A stretch of 64,000 bases of DNA from Haemonchus contortus (Eukaryota > Nematoda > Chromadorea > Rhabditida > Trichostrongylidae), in NCBI GenBank assembly GCA_000469685.2, contig LS997563.1, positions 30,538,373 through 30,602,372 on the forward strand, written 5' to 3'. Below, one piece after another: positions 24,116 to 35,565 of the stretch (positions are counted from its first letter, which is position 1; the number at the start of each line of letters is the position of its first letter). The notes beneath the pieces were generated by a model. The model was not told where the DNA came from. It worked only from the letters and a program-made list of their open reading frames with translations, and made no database searches. Position numbers and translations under genes: made by a program.

Positions 24116-24441
24116 TGTTGTGGGCTCACAACTAGTCTAACTAATCACCTCACGTAATACTCATTATAAGTACCTCTTGATAAGGTGCCGAAAGCATGAC
24201 CTAGCGGCAACATAAGAGTGCTATCAAGTAGGTAACTCAAGTACCGCTGTGTGCGCGGTGCGCCCTTTCATTCCCTATCTTAATCACACTTATACAATAA
24301 ATAACTGTACGGTATCTGGGCACCGCCCACATTTATGTGTATATAAGCCTGCAAATTCGTATATTATGGTCGGTTATCTTGCTCGTCGTAATAAAACATA
24401 TTACACGTGTACGGTACAAGTCCATTGGTCAGACTACCAAA
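24116..24441 (+). repeat. 3' LTR of copy 1
   Basis: 326 bp, same ends as the 5' LTR. It is preceded by ctcgccccgccccag, which is pyrimidine-rich on the sense strand, so no canonical polypurine tract is seen just upstream. A (TTG)n run is at 24061-24078. Confidence 0.92.
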
Positions 24442-24446
24442 TTTTC

Positions 24447-25379
24447 GGTTGAGAGCTGAGTGACCATGGATCGTATTCACTAGCCTGATACACGAACTCA
24501 ATTCGTACCGTAATCTACAATTCTTCGAACTACCACTACTCATAATTCGCGTTTCTTCTGCGATACCGTCTAAATGAATCGGCGGCGAAGCAATATTTTT
24601 TTTTGAAGAGAATGAGTACGGTTGAGTGCCTTGTCCTCACAATTCTAACGTAACAAGGGGAAGTCCTTCATGACTCCAATGAGATCTATTGACCTAGACT
24701 GTATGATTTAGACGAAAATTGAGCACGGAAACTCATACTCACAGTAATCCATCCAGCTGTAAGTGCTAGTTCTATTCATAATAAAAATCTCTTGCGGACT
24801 CGAGTGCAGATTGATGAGTTAACCAGTCTGTGGACCAATTGCTTCGGTAGAGTATTCACGACTCTCCGGGAACTCAAGTATAGGCCTTTACCGAAAGGTT
24901 TGGATAGACTGTGGACCAACCTGAGTTTCGTTGAAAGCTGTGGACCAACCTGAGTTTCGTGAAAAGTGTAACAGCTTCATTTGTCTCTTCTACCTGATTC
25001 TTTCGACATTGAACTGTCGGTTTTAAAGGTCTCTGCCTTATCCATTTTTGTCCACGTAGGTGTTGACAATCCGGCTGAAACCCCGAACGAAATTCCTCCT
25101 TACAGCATATTACCCTTTCCGCAAAGTGAAGTCTCGCCCTTCTACAGCCTTCTCAGAAACAGTTTATAGACTCTTCACTTCTATTTACGGTTACTGCAAT
25201 CCACGTATGTATCTTAAAACATTATTGTACGGAAGAGTACTCAAAGATTTAGTATTCTGTTTTAAAATGCTGAGGTGAACTCAAGCTACGGCCGAGTAAG
25301 TACTGGATATCAGACCGTGCAGAGGTCGTACTACTTCGTAATCACTACAATGCACTAAACTGAACGTAATCATAGGGCC
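24447..25379. other. Intergenic with a 30-bp tandem duplication
   Basis: No gene recognised. The block ctgtggaccaacctgagttt occurs twice in tandem at about 24909-24930 and 24939-24960. Confidence 0.5.
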
Positions 25380-25695
25380 CGTGTTTTTCATTCGCTTTTC
25401 TTCCGTGGAGCAAGATGGTTTCAACTATTACCATTAGATCTGCAAAAGGCGCGAAATACCGATGCGTTTAAAAAGAATTTGAGGAAGCTAGACCTTCTTG
25501 CTTTGTTAGGCATACAAGATTTCTAGACGTGTATAGCCTTAAGAAAATCCACTTATGGGTATCGTTCTTTCTTGATGTGCGTTTTTATTACTTTTTCTGC
25601 TGTTTAAAATTGTAAGTGGTTTCGTTTTATTGCTTGCTACTGAAGCGCACCTTTGTGTGTATTTCGAATAAATAAATAAGTAATAAATAAATAAC
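25380..25695 (+). mobile_element. 3' end of a non-LTR retrotransposon (LINE), truncated
   Basis: A plus-strand frame at 25380-25526 ends with FFRGARWFQLLPLDLQKARN, then DAFKKNLRKLDLL and a stop. This pattern (F-x-R-x-A-x-x-W-x-x-L-P followed by F-K-x-x-L-R) is typical of the very C-terminus of LINE reverse transcriptase proteins. An A/T-rich tail of aaataaat units follows at 25668-25695, as expected for a 5'-truncated insertion. The clade is not resolved; CR1-like is a guess. Confidence 0.6.
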
Positions 25696-28082
25696 TCTCA
25701 TTTCGAGGAGTTGGTTAGCTAGAGGAGACGCAATATCATCAAAATGGAACCTCTTCGACTTTCATATGGATTCCTATAGTCCCATCAGGTTCGCCACAGA
25801 GCAGTATGAGGAGAAAAAATCTCTTCAGAAATATTTTATCTAGTAAAAGAGTATTTTTCGACAAAAACGTACACAGCTGAATTGGGAGCAACCACGCTGT
25901 GGAACACATCTACGATTCCAATTTAAAGCCAAGGGCATTGATGTATTCCCAGAGATTTCTCCGCTGAGTGCTATGATTCTTTACTCATTGACATAGAAAT
26001 AAAGTCGCGGTTGGATCTTGATCAGAAAGAACGACCTAGGTTGTTTACACAGTTCATCAGCTGAGATATTTAGTCGGGAAGATCCCATGAGTCCATTCCA
26101 TTCTTCAGGCTTTAAAGAAGATAACTCGTCAGAATGTTCTCCATTGTATTTGTCTGAGTAGGTGTATTGTAGCCCCCATTCATTGAGCCATCTTATTTTG
26201 ATTGCAGAAATCAAAATGTATTTAGAAAACGGCAATGACCATTATCGGGGCGATTATTCGTGTTTCTTGGGTTCCCAAGGGAACATGCGATTAAGAATTA
26301 ATAATAAAATGCATTTGCACACAATGAAATGAAAAAGCCGTCCTTCAATGGCGACCCCCATTGATTTCTCGCAGCTTCTTCGATTTCTGTAGTAGCATCA
26401 ACTGTTATGTTGCTTTGTGACTGGTGGCTCTGACATTCAGGTCTGACTGGTTCGATCACTGTGAAAACCACCTTACTCTCCCACTTGCCCTTTCTAGAGC
26501 TTCGCCCAGCCGACTTTTTTTGTAGCGGCGGTCTCCAAAATGCCGGCTGAAGTCGGGGCAGCATACTGTGGTGCGTACTAGCTTGAAGTGATGGCGATGG
26601 AGTGAGGATGGGGAAGCACGAGGTGGGGAGGGGAAGGCAAGAGGTTGTCTTCACTGGATTAATTCCGTTTGAGGTGTCGGAAATTGTAAATGAGTTCTTT
26701 ATTTGGTATTCTGTACTGTACTCTGCCTTCAAGTCTATTGTAATGAGTGGGTAAGCTAAGCTCCAGAGTGAAGAACTAACAAGAAGTGGAGGGAAGTCCC
26801 TATCACCACTTTTGAGTCCCCTCGAGAAACACCAGGCAGAGGAACCTTCTAACCCCCGGGTTCGATTGGTTCCTTCCATAATCTGTTCTACGTGCCAATG
26901 CCAGCTGAAGCAATCCATTCTGAAATCGATTTCGAATGAAAATTCTGAACCAATGCGACATCGTAAGGATAGCAATTTTCCAGAGGAAGGACGTTTTTTT
27001 CTGCTGTTCTGACGGGAGAATCGATCTTGCCTGCGGTGAAAAAGCGAGGCAGTGTCTCTGGATCTCTCGCCGGTGTTTTTTCAGAGGACTTTTCCTGGTT
27101 CCAGCTTCCTGTTCCGTCATTCCCTGGTCAGCAGAACACGTATCTATCATGGACTCGCTAGCGGTTTCTCTGGGCCACCTACTGCTATCTTCACACTGAT
27201 ACGATATTCCCATCACTGCATAATTGGAAAGTGAAAATTGATGGTCTCTGTCTTCGTGAATTCCGTTTGAAGAATCTTATGTTCCAGAGATACGACTTGA
27301 TTTCTCAAAATCTACATCGTCATCGTCAACTATGAACCCCACTTCAGACATTATGACCTCGTCCCCCCAGCTTGTGAGCGACTTTACTTTAGTGGGTATA
27401 AATCTTTATGAAGATGTAGAATTCGAAAGTTCAAACCGCTCTATCTATGAACCACTCAAATCTAAGGATCTTCGGGGTATTCCACTAGGCTGTATACCTG
27501 ATACCTCACAGATGCTTCCCTATCATGGGTATTTTTAGATTGAAAGAGATCAAAAGTTTCAAGAAAAACAAAGCGAAATCGATCTCGGGAGTCCCGACGA
27601 GACATTGGGTGTGCTATATAAGAGTGTAAGATGGGTTAACGTAAGGTTACGTCACCCTCTCATTAATCCTTCATTCCGGAAAACAATCCGCAAAAAAGGG
27701 ATCACATCCCCAGCCCAAACACATTCTCCGCATGGCTTGGCTTAGAACTGAATTTCCTTTATGTTGGTTTGTTAGTTTTTATCCAATATAGCGGCGGTAA
27801 CAACGCTAAAATAAGATTATGCCAGACGTCACTAGTATAAAGACCATGAGACGTTAATTTAATGGTCTTGGGACTTTTCATGGGGACCCTGCTCTGATTT
27901 CCTCAACAAAAACTGTTTGACCTATTTAATGCGAGATTTGATAAAGTTTTCTTGTTAGATTTGTTGTTGTTGTTGTTGGCGTTGTCGTTGTTGTTGGCTG
28001 GCCTGATAAGCTTTTCTAACCACCGTTTCCTCCTGACAATAACGTCAAATTAGGCTGATAAATGGATAAAAATAATAAGGCC
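25696..28082. other. Intergenic with unrecognised open frames
   Basis: The longest are a minus-strand 225-codon frame (26298-26975), an overlapping minus-strand 137-codon frame (26803-27216) and a plus-strand frame ending at 27538 that starts after a stop near 27258 and contains PQLVSDFTLVGINLYEDVEF. None carries a motif I recognise; splice sites that would join them are not obvious. One or more could be exons of an unrecognised gene. A (TTG)n-like run is at 27960-27998. Confidence 0.35.
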
Positions 28083-28300
28083 CTTGGCGGTAATTGATCG
28101 CGTTTCGGGATGCGCCCCGCATTTGGTTTCCAATCAAAGTCGTAATGGCAGTTTGAATGCGTATGTGGCCTTTACATTGGCATGCGGTGTTAAGGCAATG
28201 TGCACGTTTGTGCTTTTATCTTCTCACAATCAAACTAGCACCAACCTTGAAGGGATGTAAAGCTTGGCTAGTCTGGGTGAGTATTGATCGGCATTATATT
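28083..28300 (-). repeat. tRNA-derived SINE, 5' head lost
   Basis: Minus-strand copy with gatgcgccccgcatttggtt, gcgtatgtggcctttacatt, tgcttttatcttctcac and ccttgaagggatgtaaagct in family order. It stops before the tRNA-like head. Confidence 0.7.
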
Positions 28301-31300
28301 GATTAGGAACAATAATTATTAATTTGATGGTTGTAATCTTAGCTAGCATTGTATAATTTTCTTGCTTCACTTCTGTTCAATACCTGATTTTGGACCTATT
28401 CTCTGTATATAATTCGAACCCTTTCCTTTGAATCCTCTCGTAGAATTTCGTTCCGAAACGAATCATTTTTTTTCATTCTTTCCTTTCTCTTCAGTTTCCT
28501 TATCACCTAATTTTATTGCGATAGTATTTCGGTGAAGATTGATTTTTACACCATTTGTTCTAATCTTCATCTGTAATCAGCAAAAGTGCATGGGGTAGCT
28601 AATTCATATCAGTTTCATCGCTCATTCCATTGCCCACGTTGTGACCCGATTTCTGCTTTTGGTTTAAATAAACTAACTTTCGCACCTTTTTTTTCATTGA
28701 ATGTTTCTGGAAGGGATGATATATGAGGTTTTTGGGTTTGCCCAAATTTATTTTGGGATGTCTCGAACAATTTCTCCAGGCTGAGTCATAGAAATGTTTG
28801 CCTAATTATTAGGACGACGAATGTCTTGCAGGCTTCCCACCTTTACTGACAGCAAACATATGACTCATTGCTTGAATAAGCCGTGTGTGTGGTGACCATG
28901 GTGGGCCCCAAGGACTATTGAGTTTCATATTCATAAGCCAACATACGATAAGAAGTTTGATCAAATTACTATTTATGTTATACGTTATGTCCTGGGGGAT
29001 GCGTAACCCCCAGGGCCTACATACGTAAGCTCCGCAAAGTCACGGGTCTCAGTGGGAGGTCTCTGGTGTGCCGACAGGACTGAACCGTAAAACTTGAACC
29101 CTACATGAAGCTCTTTGCCTATGCTGTCTTTTTGTGGGAAGATCCTAACCGCATAAGAGGCCACAGAAACGACCTTCGCCATAATTATTCGTTTCCTGAT
29201 CTCTACCCTGGCGCAGAATCATCATCGGTTTCCCATCAATCGTGCATTTATTATTTGCATTGGTTTGCTGATTCATGGCCTCTTAGACGAGATGCCCAAT
29301 AAGGATATGATATGCTTCTTCATAGCAACATGACCATTCATCTACTCGACTATATATCAATATATAGAGAAAAATTATCACCTGGGTGGGGTGGGGGAAA
29401 GTATCGACTCCAGTGGTCCCCGCCGCAAGTCATAATGATCCAGTGGGCCGCCTTCGCTCAAGGAACACGAACAAGCTTTTGTAAAGAAGTCTGGTCATCA
29501 CGTACGTGTGCTAGGTACATTATATAGTCAATAGTAGTTCAATCTCAGTAATTGAACTTCCCATTCCCTGAGGTTTGTGATCAATGCCTTTACGAATGAA
29601 ACGCCAGATTTTGACAAAAGTTTTGTCCCAAGGAAACATTTCTTGCTAGTTGTCACCCGCCACGGTTCTTATCACTGCTTCTTTCTTTGGCGAAAGTTCC
29701 ACCGACGATGTTTGTCGGACGGTAATGTTGGCATGGCAATGAAAACTTCAGCTTGCAAGAGCCTTTCAATTCCGAGCTGTCGCTGCTGCTGAAAATCCCA
29801 CTTCCTCATGTGATTTTTCTGTTTTCCTATCAGATGCTTAGAAACTTATACGATGCTTAATTACTTATTCTGGTTTCGGTTCTTGTAGACGCAGCTGAAG
29901 AATGTCGTTCAATGTCTATCATGACAGCCCCTTCCTCTATAGTTCATTGTCAGTCAAGTCTTCTGGTTTCCGGCCGGCCTCGTTTAATTGGTAGGAGACT
30001 CGCCGATCGAATAAAAAGTTCCAATGTCACCATCGACTGGCAATTGCAACATATTGAATTTGACTCACATCAACATTCCTACAGCCACTTGAGAAGGAAT
30101 GTTGGTATGGCGACATCTTGAGATTACATAGAACTTTGTTCAAATGCCATGCAAAATTATTTTTTGATCGCCTATCCATGATCCTGTTATGTAAATCATT
30201 TCCACTTCCACCTTGAACTTCGCAAGGTCAACTATTATAGCATCAAAACTTGAAGAATTTTCATCCGTTGTAGCTAAAAACCTTGCGAGGCCCAAGCAAC
30301 CTGTCATGACCCATTGCGACAGTGAATGGTAGTTCTGTCCAGTTCTGACTTGATTTAGTCAGCTTTTTGCGCAGTTATGGCAATGAAATCTCGTCCAATC
30401 TCTACTTTCCTATCTTTCTCGGAATCGGCGATTTTCCAACTTTCTTCACTACCGATGAGCTATACCCGATCTATTCTTCCGCTTTTCGACCGAAAAGGGG
30501 TACCTCAAAATAATCGTAAACCCCGTGCCCTTAACATATGAATCAAATCCTATTCATCGTTATTCACCCTTTTCGGCTCCAGCTTTTATTGTGCTCCGAG
30601 AACTAGCACTACCCTCGAGTAATTACCACCATGCATGCAAGTTCCCCTTGTCGTTCGACTGCTAATCTATTTAAAGACTGACAATTACTGAAAAACTCTC
30701 ATTTTCCACCTCATTTTGTTAGAGGAACTTCTGTGCAAAACAGATATTTGACCTTCCCAAACTGACACGAGTGGAGACCAAAAACTTCATTTTTTCGAGG
30801 CGAATTGAAGTTGCAGGTCATTTTCCTCGGAAAGGAGACATTTGTGATAGCCGCCAATTAAATTAATTAACAAATAATCCGATTACGAACAGTTAGGCCT
30901 AATCGATCATGTGGGAAGCCTATGTACTATCAGTTATTAGCTGGTAAAGAGACCTCCTGAAGTGTTATCGCTCATAGAGGCCCGCTACCGGTAATGTAAT
31001 TACGTGAGAACTCCAGTACACGACGCCATTCCCCTACTCCATCCTCCTCCTTTTCTCCGAGCGTAGATTTTCAGGGTACGAATGTTTTTCTATGATCTTT
31101 CTTAATGTAGCTGTTGAGAGCCTACTTTGGGGTTTTCTATGAATACGTTCCGTTTGGCACTGGCGAACAGCCCCATACCCATCCCACTTCCTCCTTTTCA
31201 TACAACTCTAACATCCAGTCTGCCGTATTCACTGCCCTTGAAGCTGTAAATCGAAAGAAGAAGGCTTTAAACTAAGCACCCAGAAGCGTTTCTCACTGTG

Positions 31301-31539
31301 TTATGAAGGTCATTGTTCAGGCACCATGAGAATCGTGACGGATGACATATATGTAGTCAAAAACCTTTCCATGATGCGAACCTTTCAAGGGAATTTCTAG
31401 CTTTTGAATTCACAGAGGCATTGATCCTTGATTTACAAGGGGTACCAGAGTGTGATCTCACTGTGAATTTTAACTATTAGTATATGACGTGCATAAAAGC
31501 ACACGTATTCATTGTTCATACAAATATCTGGCAGAAAAG
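28301..31539. other. Intergenic, nothing recognised
   Basis: About 3.2 kb in which I see no supportable gene, RNA or repeat. A small palindrome, cctggggg/cccccagg, is at 28991-29014. Confidence 0.4.
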
Positions 31540-31795
31540 GTGGAAGTGGTGGGGGGTTATTGCGATCTATCACACACCCAGGGTTCGACGATCGACTCGG
31601 ATCGTCAACACCCACACGAACCAAGTCCTCCATCTTTCCGGGTCGACTATTTAGTGCCAGACTCGTCCTGAAGGATAAAAGCACCGATTTGCACGTTGGC
31701 TGGCCACTTCAAGGCGATGTATCGGCCAAGAACCAACACGATTCTAAATGAAAGTCGAATGCAGGGCGCATCCTAAAGCTGGATTGATTAACCTC
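31540..31795 (+). repeat. tRNA-derived SINE copy
   Basis: The head ggtggaagtggtggggggtt is worn, then ctatcacacacccagggttcga (B-box region), tagtgccagactcgtcctga, ggataaaagcaccgatttgc and cgattctaaatgaaagtcga follow in family order. The end ggattgattaac is the usual 3' terminus. Confidence 0.75.
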
Positions 31796-34014
31796 ACAAG
31801 GCTTCCAGACTTTTAGACCCTTGAGTGAAGCTGCTGCCATTTATTGAACATGAATGAACATGGGTTAATCTCATTGGAATATAAAATAATACAATGTTAT
31901 TTTCCAAAACTATGTATATTAGATAATAGGAACTATTATTGAATATTAGGCCATTCTCAGAGCTAAGTTTTTTTCCATTTCTTTCTTTTCATAATATGGA
32001 GATTGATGTAGTTTTCTATCCATACGGTAGTCTGGACGTAATCGAATTTCCAGCCCTCAAGCCAAATTACACACTGGCTTGATATTATTTGATCCCTGAC
32101 TACTGCGCTAGAGTTTCCCCAGTTTCCTTCCATTGTTTTGATACTTTTTTTTGGAGCTGTAAAGCAAAATATGTCAGCAATGCTTCTTATCGCTTTCATT
32201 ATATGCTTGTAAAAAAGAAATTAAAACTGTCCTGTACTCTTCGAAATTTGCCTCACGGGAAGGGCAGTTCAATGAAACCAAGGATATCAACAGAATGTCA
32301 AAAAGGTTTTGAGGCTCCTCCTCAATAGGCTTGAGCTCTTATGATGCCATGAATTAAAGCTTAAAAAATCTTTACTTTTCGATATTGCTGGGATAGGAAA
32401 CTCAAATGAGTAGCCATTCTGAACGGGCCACGTATCGCTGACCGATAGCTTGAGTGCAGCCTTCACAATGGATCAGGAGTGGATGCTAGTCAACTTGAAA
32501 GTGTCTTGGATAATTATCTGGGTGAATGTTGAATTTAAAAGTAGAAATATGAGCTCCCATATTCACCTGCTGCGAAGGGAATCTCAAAGAAGAGCATCCT
32601 ATTCACCGATTTTTCGCGTCCTCTTCAGTTTTTCGTTCCTAAGTGGACCTCCCACTTGGCGCCTATACCACCGTTTTACGATACCTACTTCTCATAGCTT
32701 GTGATAGTTCAGCTTCAGTAAGTATTAAAAAATATTATGACTTCCTCTTCCTAGGAAAGCCGGGACGGGAAGTGGTGATAAGTGGAGATGCTGAGAAGGA
32801 GCTTCCGGAGCACATTCGAGCGTAGGACCAAGGATTGACGTCGCCGCCTCCCTGTGATGAGACCGCTCCGGCATAACCCACCATTGCTGTCCCGAATGAA
32901 TTTCCTCTTGTTGTGACCCTCTCAACAATTCAGTTTTCCCGACACCAACTGTTTGCCCCTGTTAAGGTCACTTTCACTGATAAAGTTTGTTGTCTCCGAG
33001 CGTACGATAATTGATAGCATGGCTGCGTTGTCACGTGCTGGCATTCGGACAAGGGGCGTGAATCCGTCGCACCGGGCTACGTCACAGGAACAGGCCAGCC
33101 ACCCCTGAAGTATGCTGTGTCTCAACTTTGAACAGCAGGGAGACCGGCATTGATTTCCAGCTGAAGTTGACCTCACAGACATCAAGAATTCGTTTATCGT
33201 GCTGTCACGCAAGCTACTTTGAAAAATGTGAATAGGCTTAATTCTAGCCGTGTGGCTCTTACCTTTCTCAGAATAGGTTCAGTGTAAAGAAGAGCTTTGA
33301 TGAGTAGCCGCACCACCACCCTAGGGAAGTTTTCTGAGCTTGTGAGCCCGTGGCAAGTGTCTGGTGTCTGGACCTACGTTACTCTAGAGCTGAGACTCCT
33401 TTCAATGGCGTCCAAGGGTTACCATGAAGCAGTCTTGATATCCGTCTTGAAGAGCAATTTGGACGGATAATGACTGCAATTGAAGCAGCAACCGATTCAA
33501 ATGCAAATTATGAATATATTATGAGGAGTTCATTTATTATTCAATCATGTAATTAGCACATATTCACTGAATATACAGCATACTGTTTTCTTTGATGCTC
33601 ATTTCACTGAATTATTAGTGAAACCTTCAACGTTGACCGTGCAAAGCTGAAAATGGTAGAGAAATGGAAAATGGTTGTCGATCATCGATAAGATCTACAA
33701 GAACGAGAGGGCTACCGGAACGCGGCCCTGTAAGAATTTGGCTGTTCTACTCTCTGTGGAATACTCAGACTCCTTTCGTTGCGAAAACAATTGGAATCGT
33801 GTGGGTGCTTTAAAAAAAAACCGAAATTCTGGACCACTTGACTCGTCGGTCTTGCTAGTTGAAGCTCAGGCGTCAGTGAAAAATCCAGGTAGGGTACGAT
33901 AACCTACCCCTTTGAAGGTGACTTGCGCTCTCTTACGGAAAGCGGCTGACCGCTGCTACGACCTTAAGCTGGCCCTGCTTGAACTGAAACTATCAAATCT
34001 CTCCGATGAGAAAA
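31796..34014. other. Intergenic, nothing recognised
   Basis: No gene assigned. A minus-strand frame at 32922-33212 is compositionally gene-like (Cys- and Arg-rich) but shows no motif I can name. Confidence 0.35.
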
Positions 34015-34170
34015 GGTGTTGTAGGGACAAGGGAAGCAGCTCATACATGCACGGTCCAGGGTTCACACTTCGGAATGATACTCCTTTAAGCCAACCAGGC
34101 CTTTTATCCCTTCAAGGCCTTCTAATTCGTACCAGACGCGTCAACGCAACTCACTGTACAGGCAGTATGA
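34015..34170 (+). repeat. tRNA-derived SINE, degraded and 3'-truncated
   Basis: ggtgttgtagggacaaggga (head), cacggtccagggttcacact (B-box region), ccaaccaggccttttatccc and gtaccagacgcgtc follow in family order. Confidence 0.6.
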
Positions 34171-34199
34171 GGTTAAGGGAAATAACCCCACACTGAAAT

Positions 34200-35565
34200 G
34201 TCCGGATCACGCTGAGATGTTACTTGAACAACAACAGATTCCACCCTCGGGAGCTGCAGGATCCTATTAGAAACAATGAGCCCAGGAATAAACCCACCGA
34301 CGGCTAAATACTACGCTAGATGGGCTCCGATAACCGTGAATCGGCCGCAGTTTCATCCCTGAACGGAAATGGAAAAGCAGAGTGCAGACACAAAGAGTCA
34401 GTAGAGTCAGAGACGGAGAGCGCAGTGGGTGTGAAGTTGGCCGTCGTTCTCTGTTCGTTGCTCGTGAACTCTCAGGGCAGTTTTGTTTAATATGCCTGTC
34501 AATTATGATTTAAATGGCAAATTTCAGACTATGAACATGGCCACGTTCCCGAAATGAGTTGTTGAAGCGACAGAAAACCACACAACGACTATTTCGGCTG
34601 GATTTCGCTGCGGAATAACTTTTTCCTAAAGTAAGAGGTATTTTCTTTTTAATTATTGTTTGCTTTTCGCTTGGCAAGTTTCTCAGAACCGGTCTAACCT
34701 TTGTGTAGATTATCCCTCTGTTCTGTTCTAACTGATTATAAAGCCTGAGATCGTTTTCGTGCTTTCAAAGTCTTCAGAGAGGAATATTGATAACGTCGTC
34801 ATTTCTCGGTCTATCATTTCTGATTACTGTGGTCTCGTTTATTTTTATTTATGATACTGAAAAATCGAATGGAATGTATCCAGCACCGGTTTGGCAAGTA
34901 TTTGCATGACCTTGGCGCTATGAATATTGATGAATTGATACCCTTCTTATAGAAGTGTGTTTGGTAGTGGTTTTACTGCTGGTTTTTTGAGTATGTTGCA
35001 TGACTGTTTCGTAGGGAAATCATGAATGTAATTTATGTGTTTATGAACATCGTTAATGTTTCCTTCACGTTGGTTCCGCAACAAAAAGACCGAGAAATCT
35101 GGGGCACTGAATGGGTCTGGGAATCTGTAGTAGGAATTTGAGGTTGTAATCGTTTCTATGCTTCCAGCAGAAATCCTTCATTTCTCTGCTTAATTTTTTA
35201 AATGTTTGTGGTCCATATTTTACTTGATAGCGAAAACTGGTACAAGTTATAGGTGACTCATACCATAAGTGGCCCTTCAGTGCTGCCGTCTTCGTTAAGC
35301 GGCTCTCCTTCATGCCCATCAAAAAGTGATTGCCAGCGATTATAATCCAAAAATTTCTGGTGTAATTGGCGTTTCCCACTGCATTTTGTATATCTCGGAT
35401 TTTTTCACACCGCGCTGCGTGCTGTTCAGCAACGTGCGGCATTTTATAGCTTATTTAAGCTTTAAATGAAAAAATTGAGCGGAACATTCCATTTTCTCTT
35501 GCTTCCATATGAAATCTCCCCAATCACGCTGTTAGAAGCTATTTCATTTAATAGTTTTTTCTTAG
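34200..35565 (+). promoter_or_regulatory. Presumed upstream region and 5' UTR of the PLD gene
   Basis: No other gene is seen here. The PLD start codon comes directly after ttttttcttag at 35555-35565, a strong splice acceptor. Either a 5' UTR intron or spliced-leader trans-splicing therefore joins just before the ATG. The true promoter is not located. Confidence 0.4.

Larger units (their letters stand above)
19106..24441 (+). mobile_element. BEL/Pao-type LTR element, copy 1, with TSD
   Basis: The element is bounded by LTRs at 19106-19430 and 24116-24441 and a 5-bp target-site duplication TTTTC (19101-19105 and 24442-24446). In order it holds the 5' LTR, a primer-binding site, a leader of nested hairpins, a Gag-protease ORF (20285-23931) interrupted by a mariner (22229-23122), a (TTG)n run and the 3' LTR. 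There is no reverse transcriptase, RNase H or integrase. The two LTRs differ at roughly nine positions by eye, suggesting a fairly young insertion. Without the mariner it would be about 4.4 kb. It is non-autonomous and must borrow RT and integrase from an intact relative elsewhere. Confidence 0.93.
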
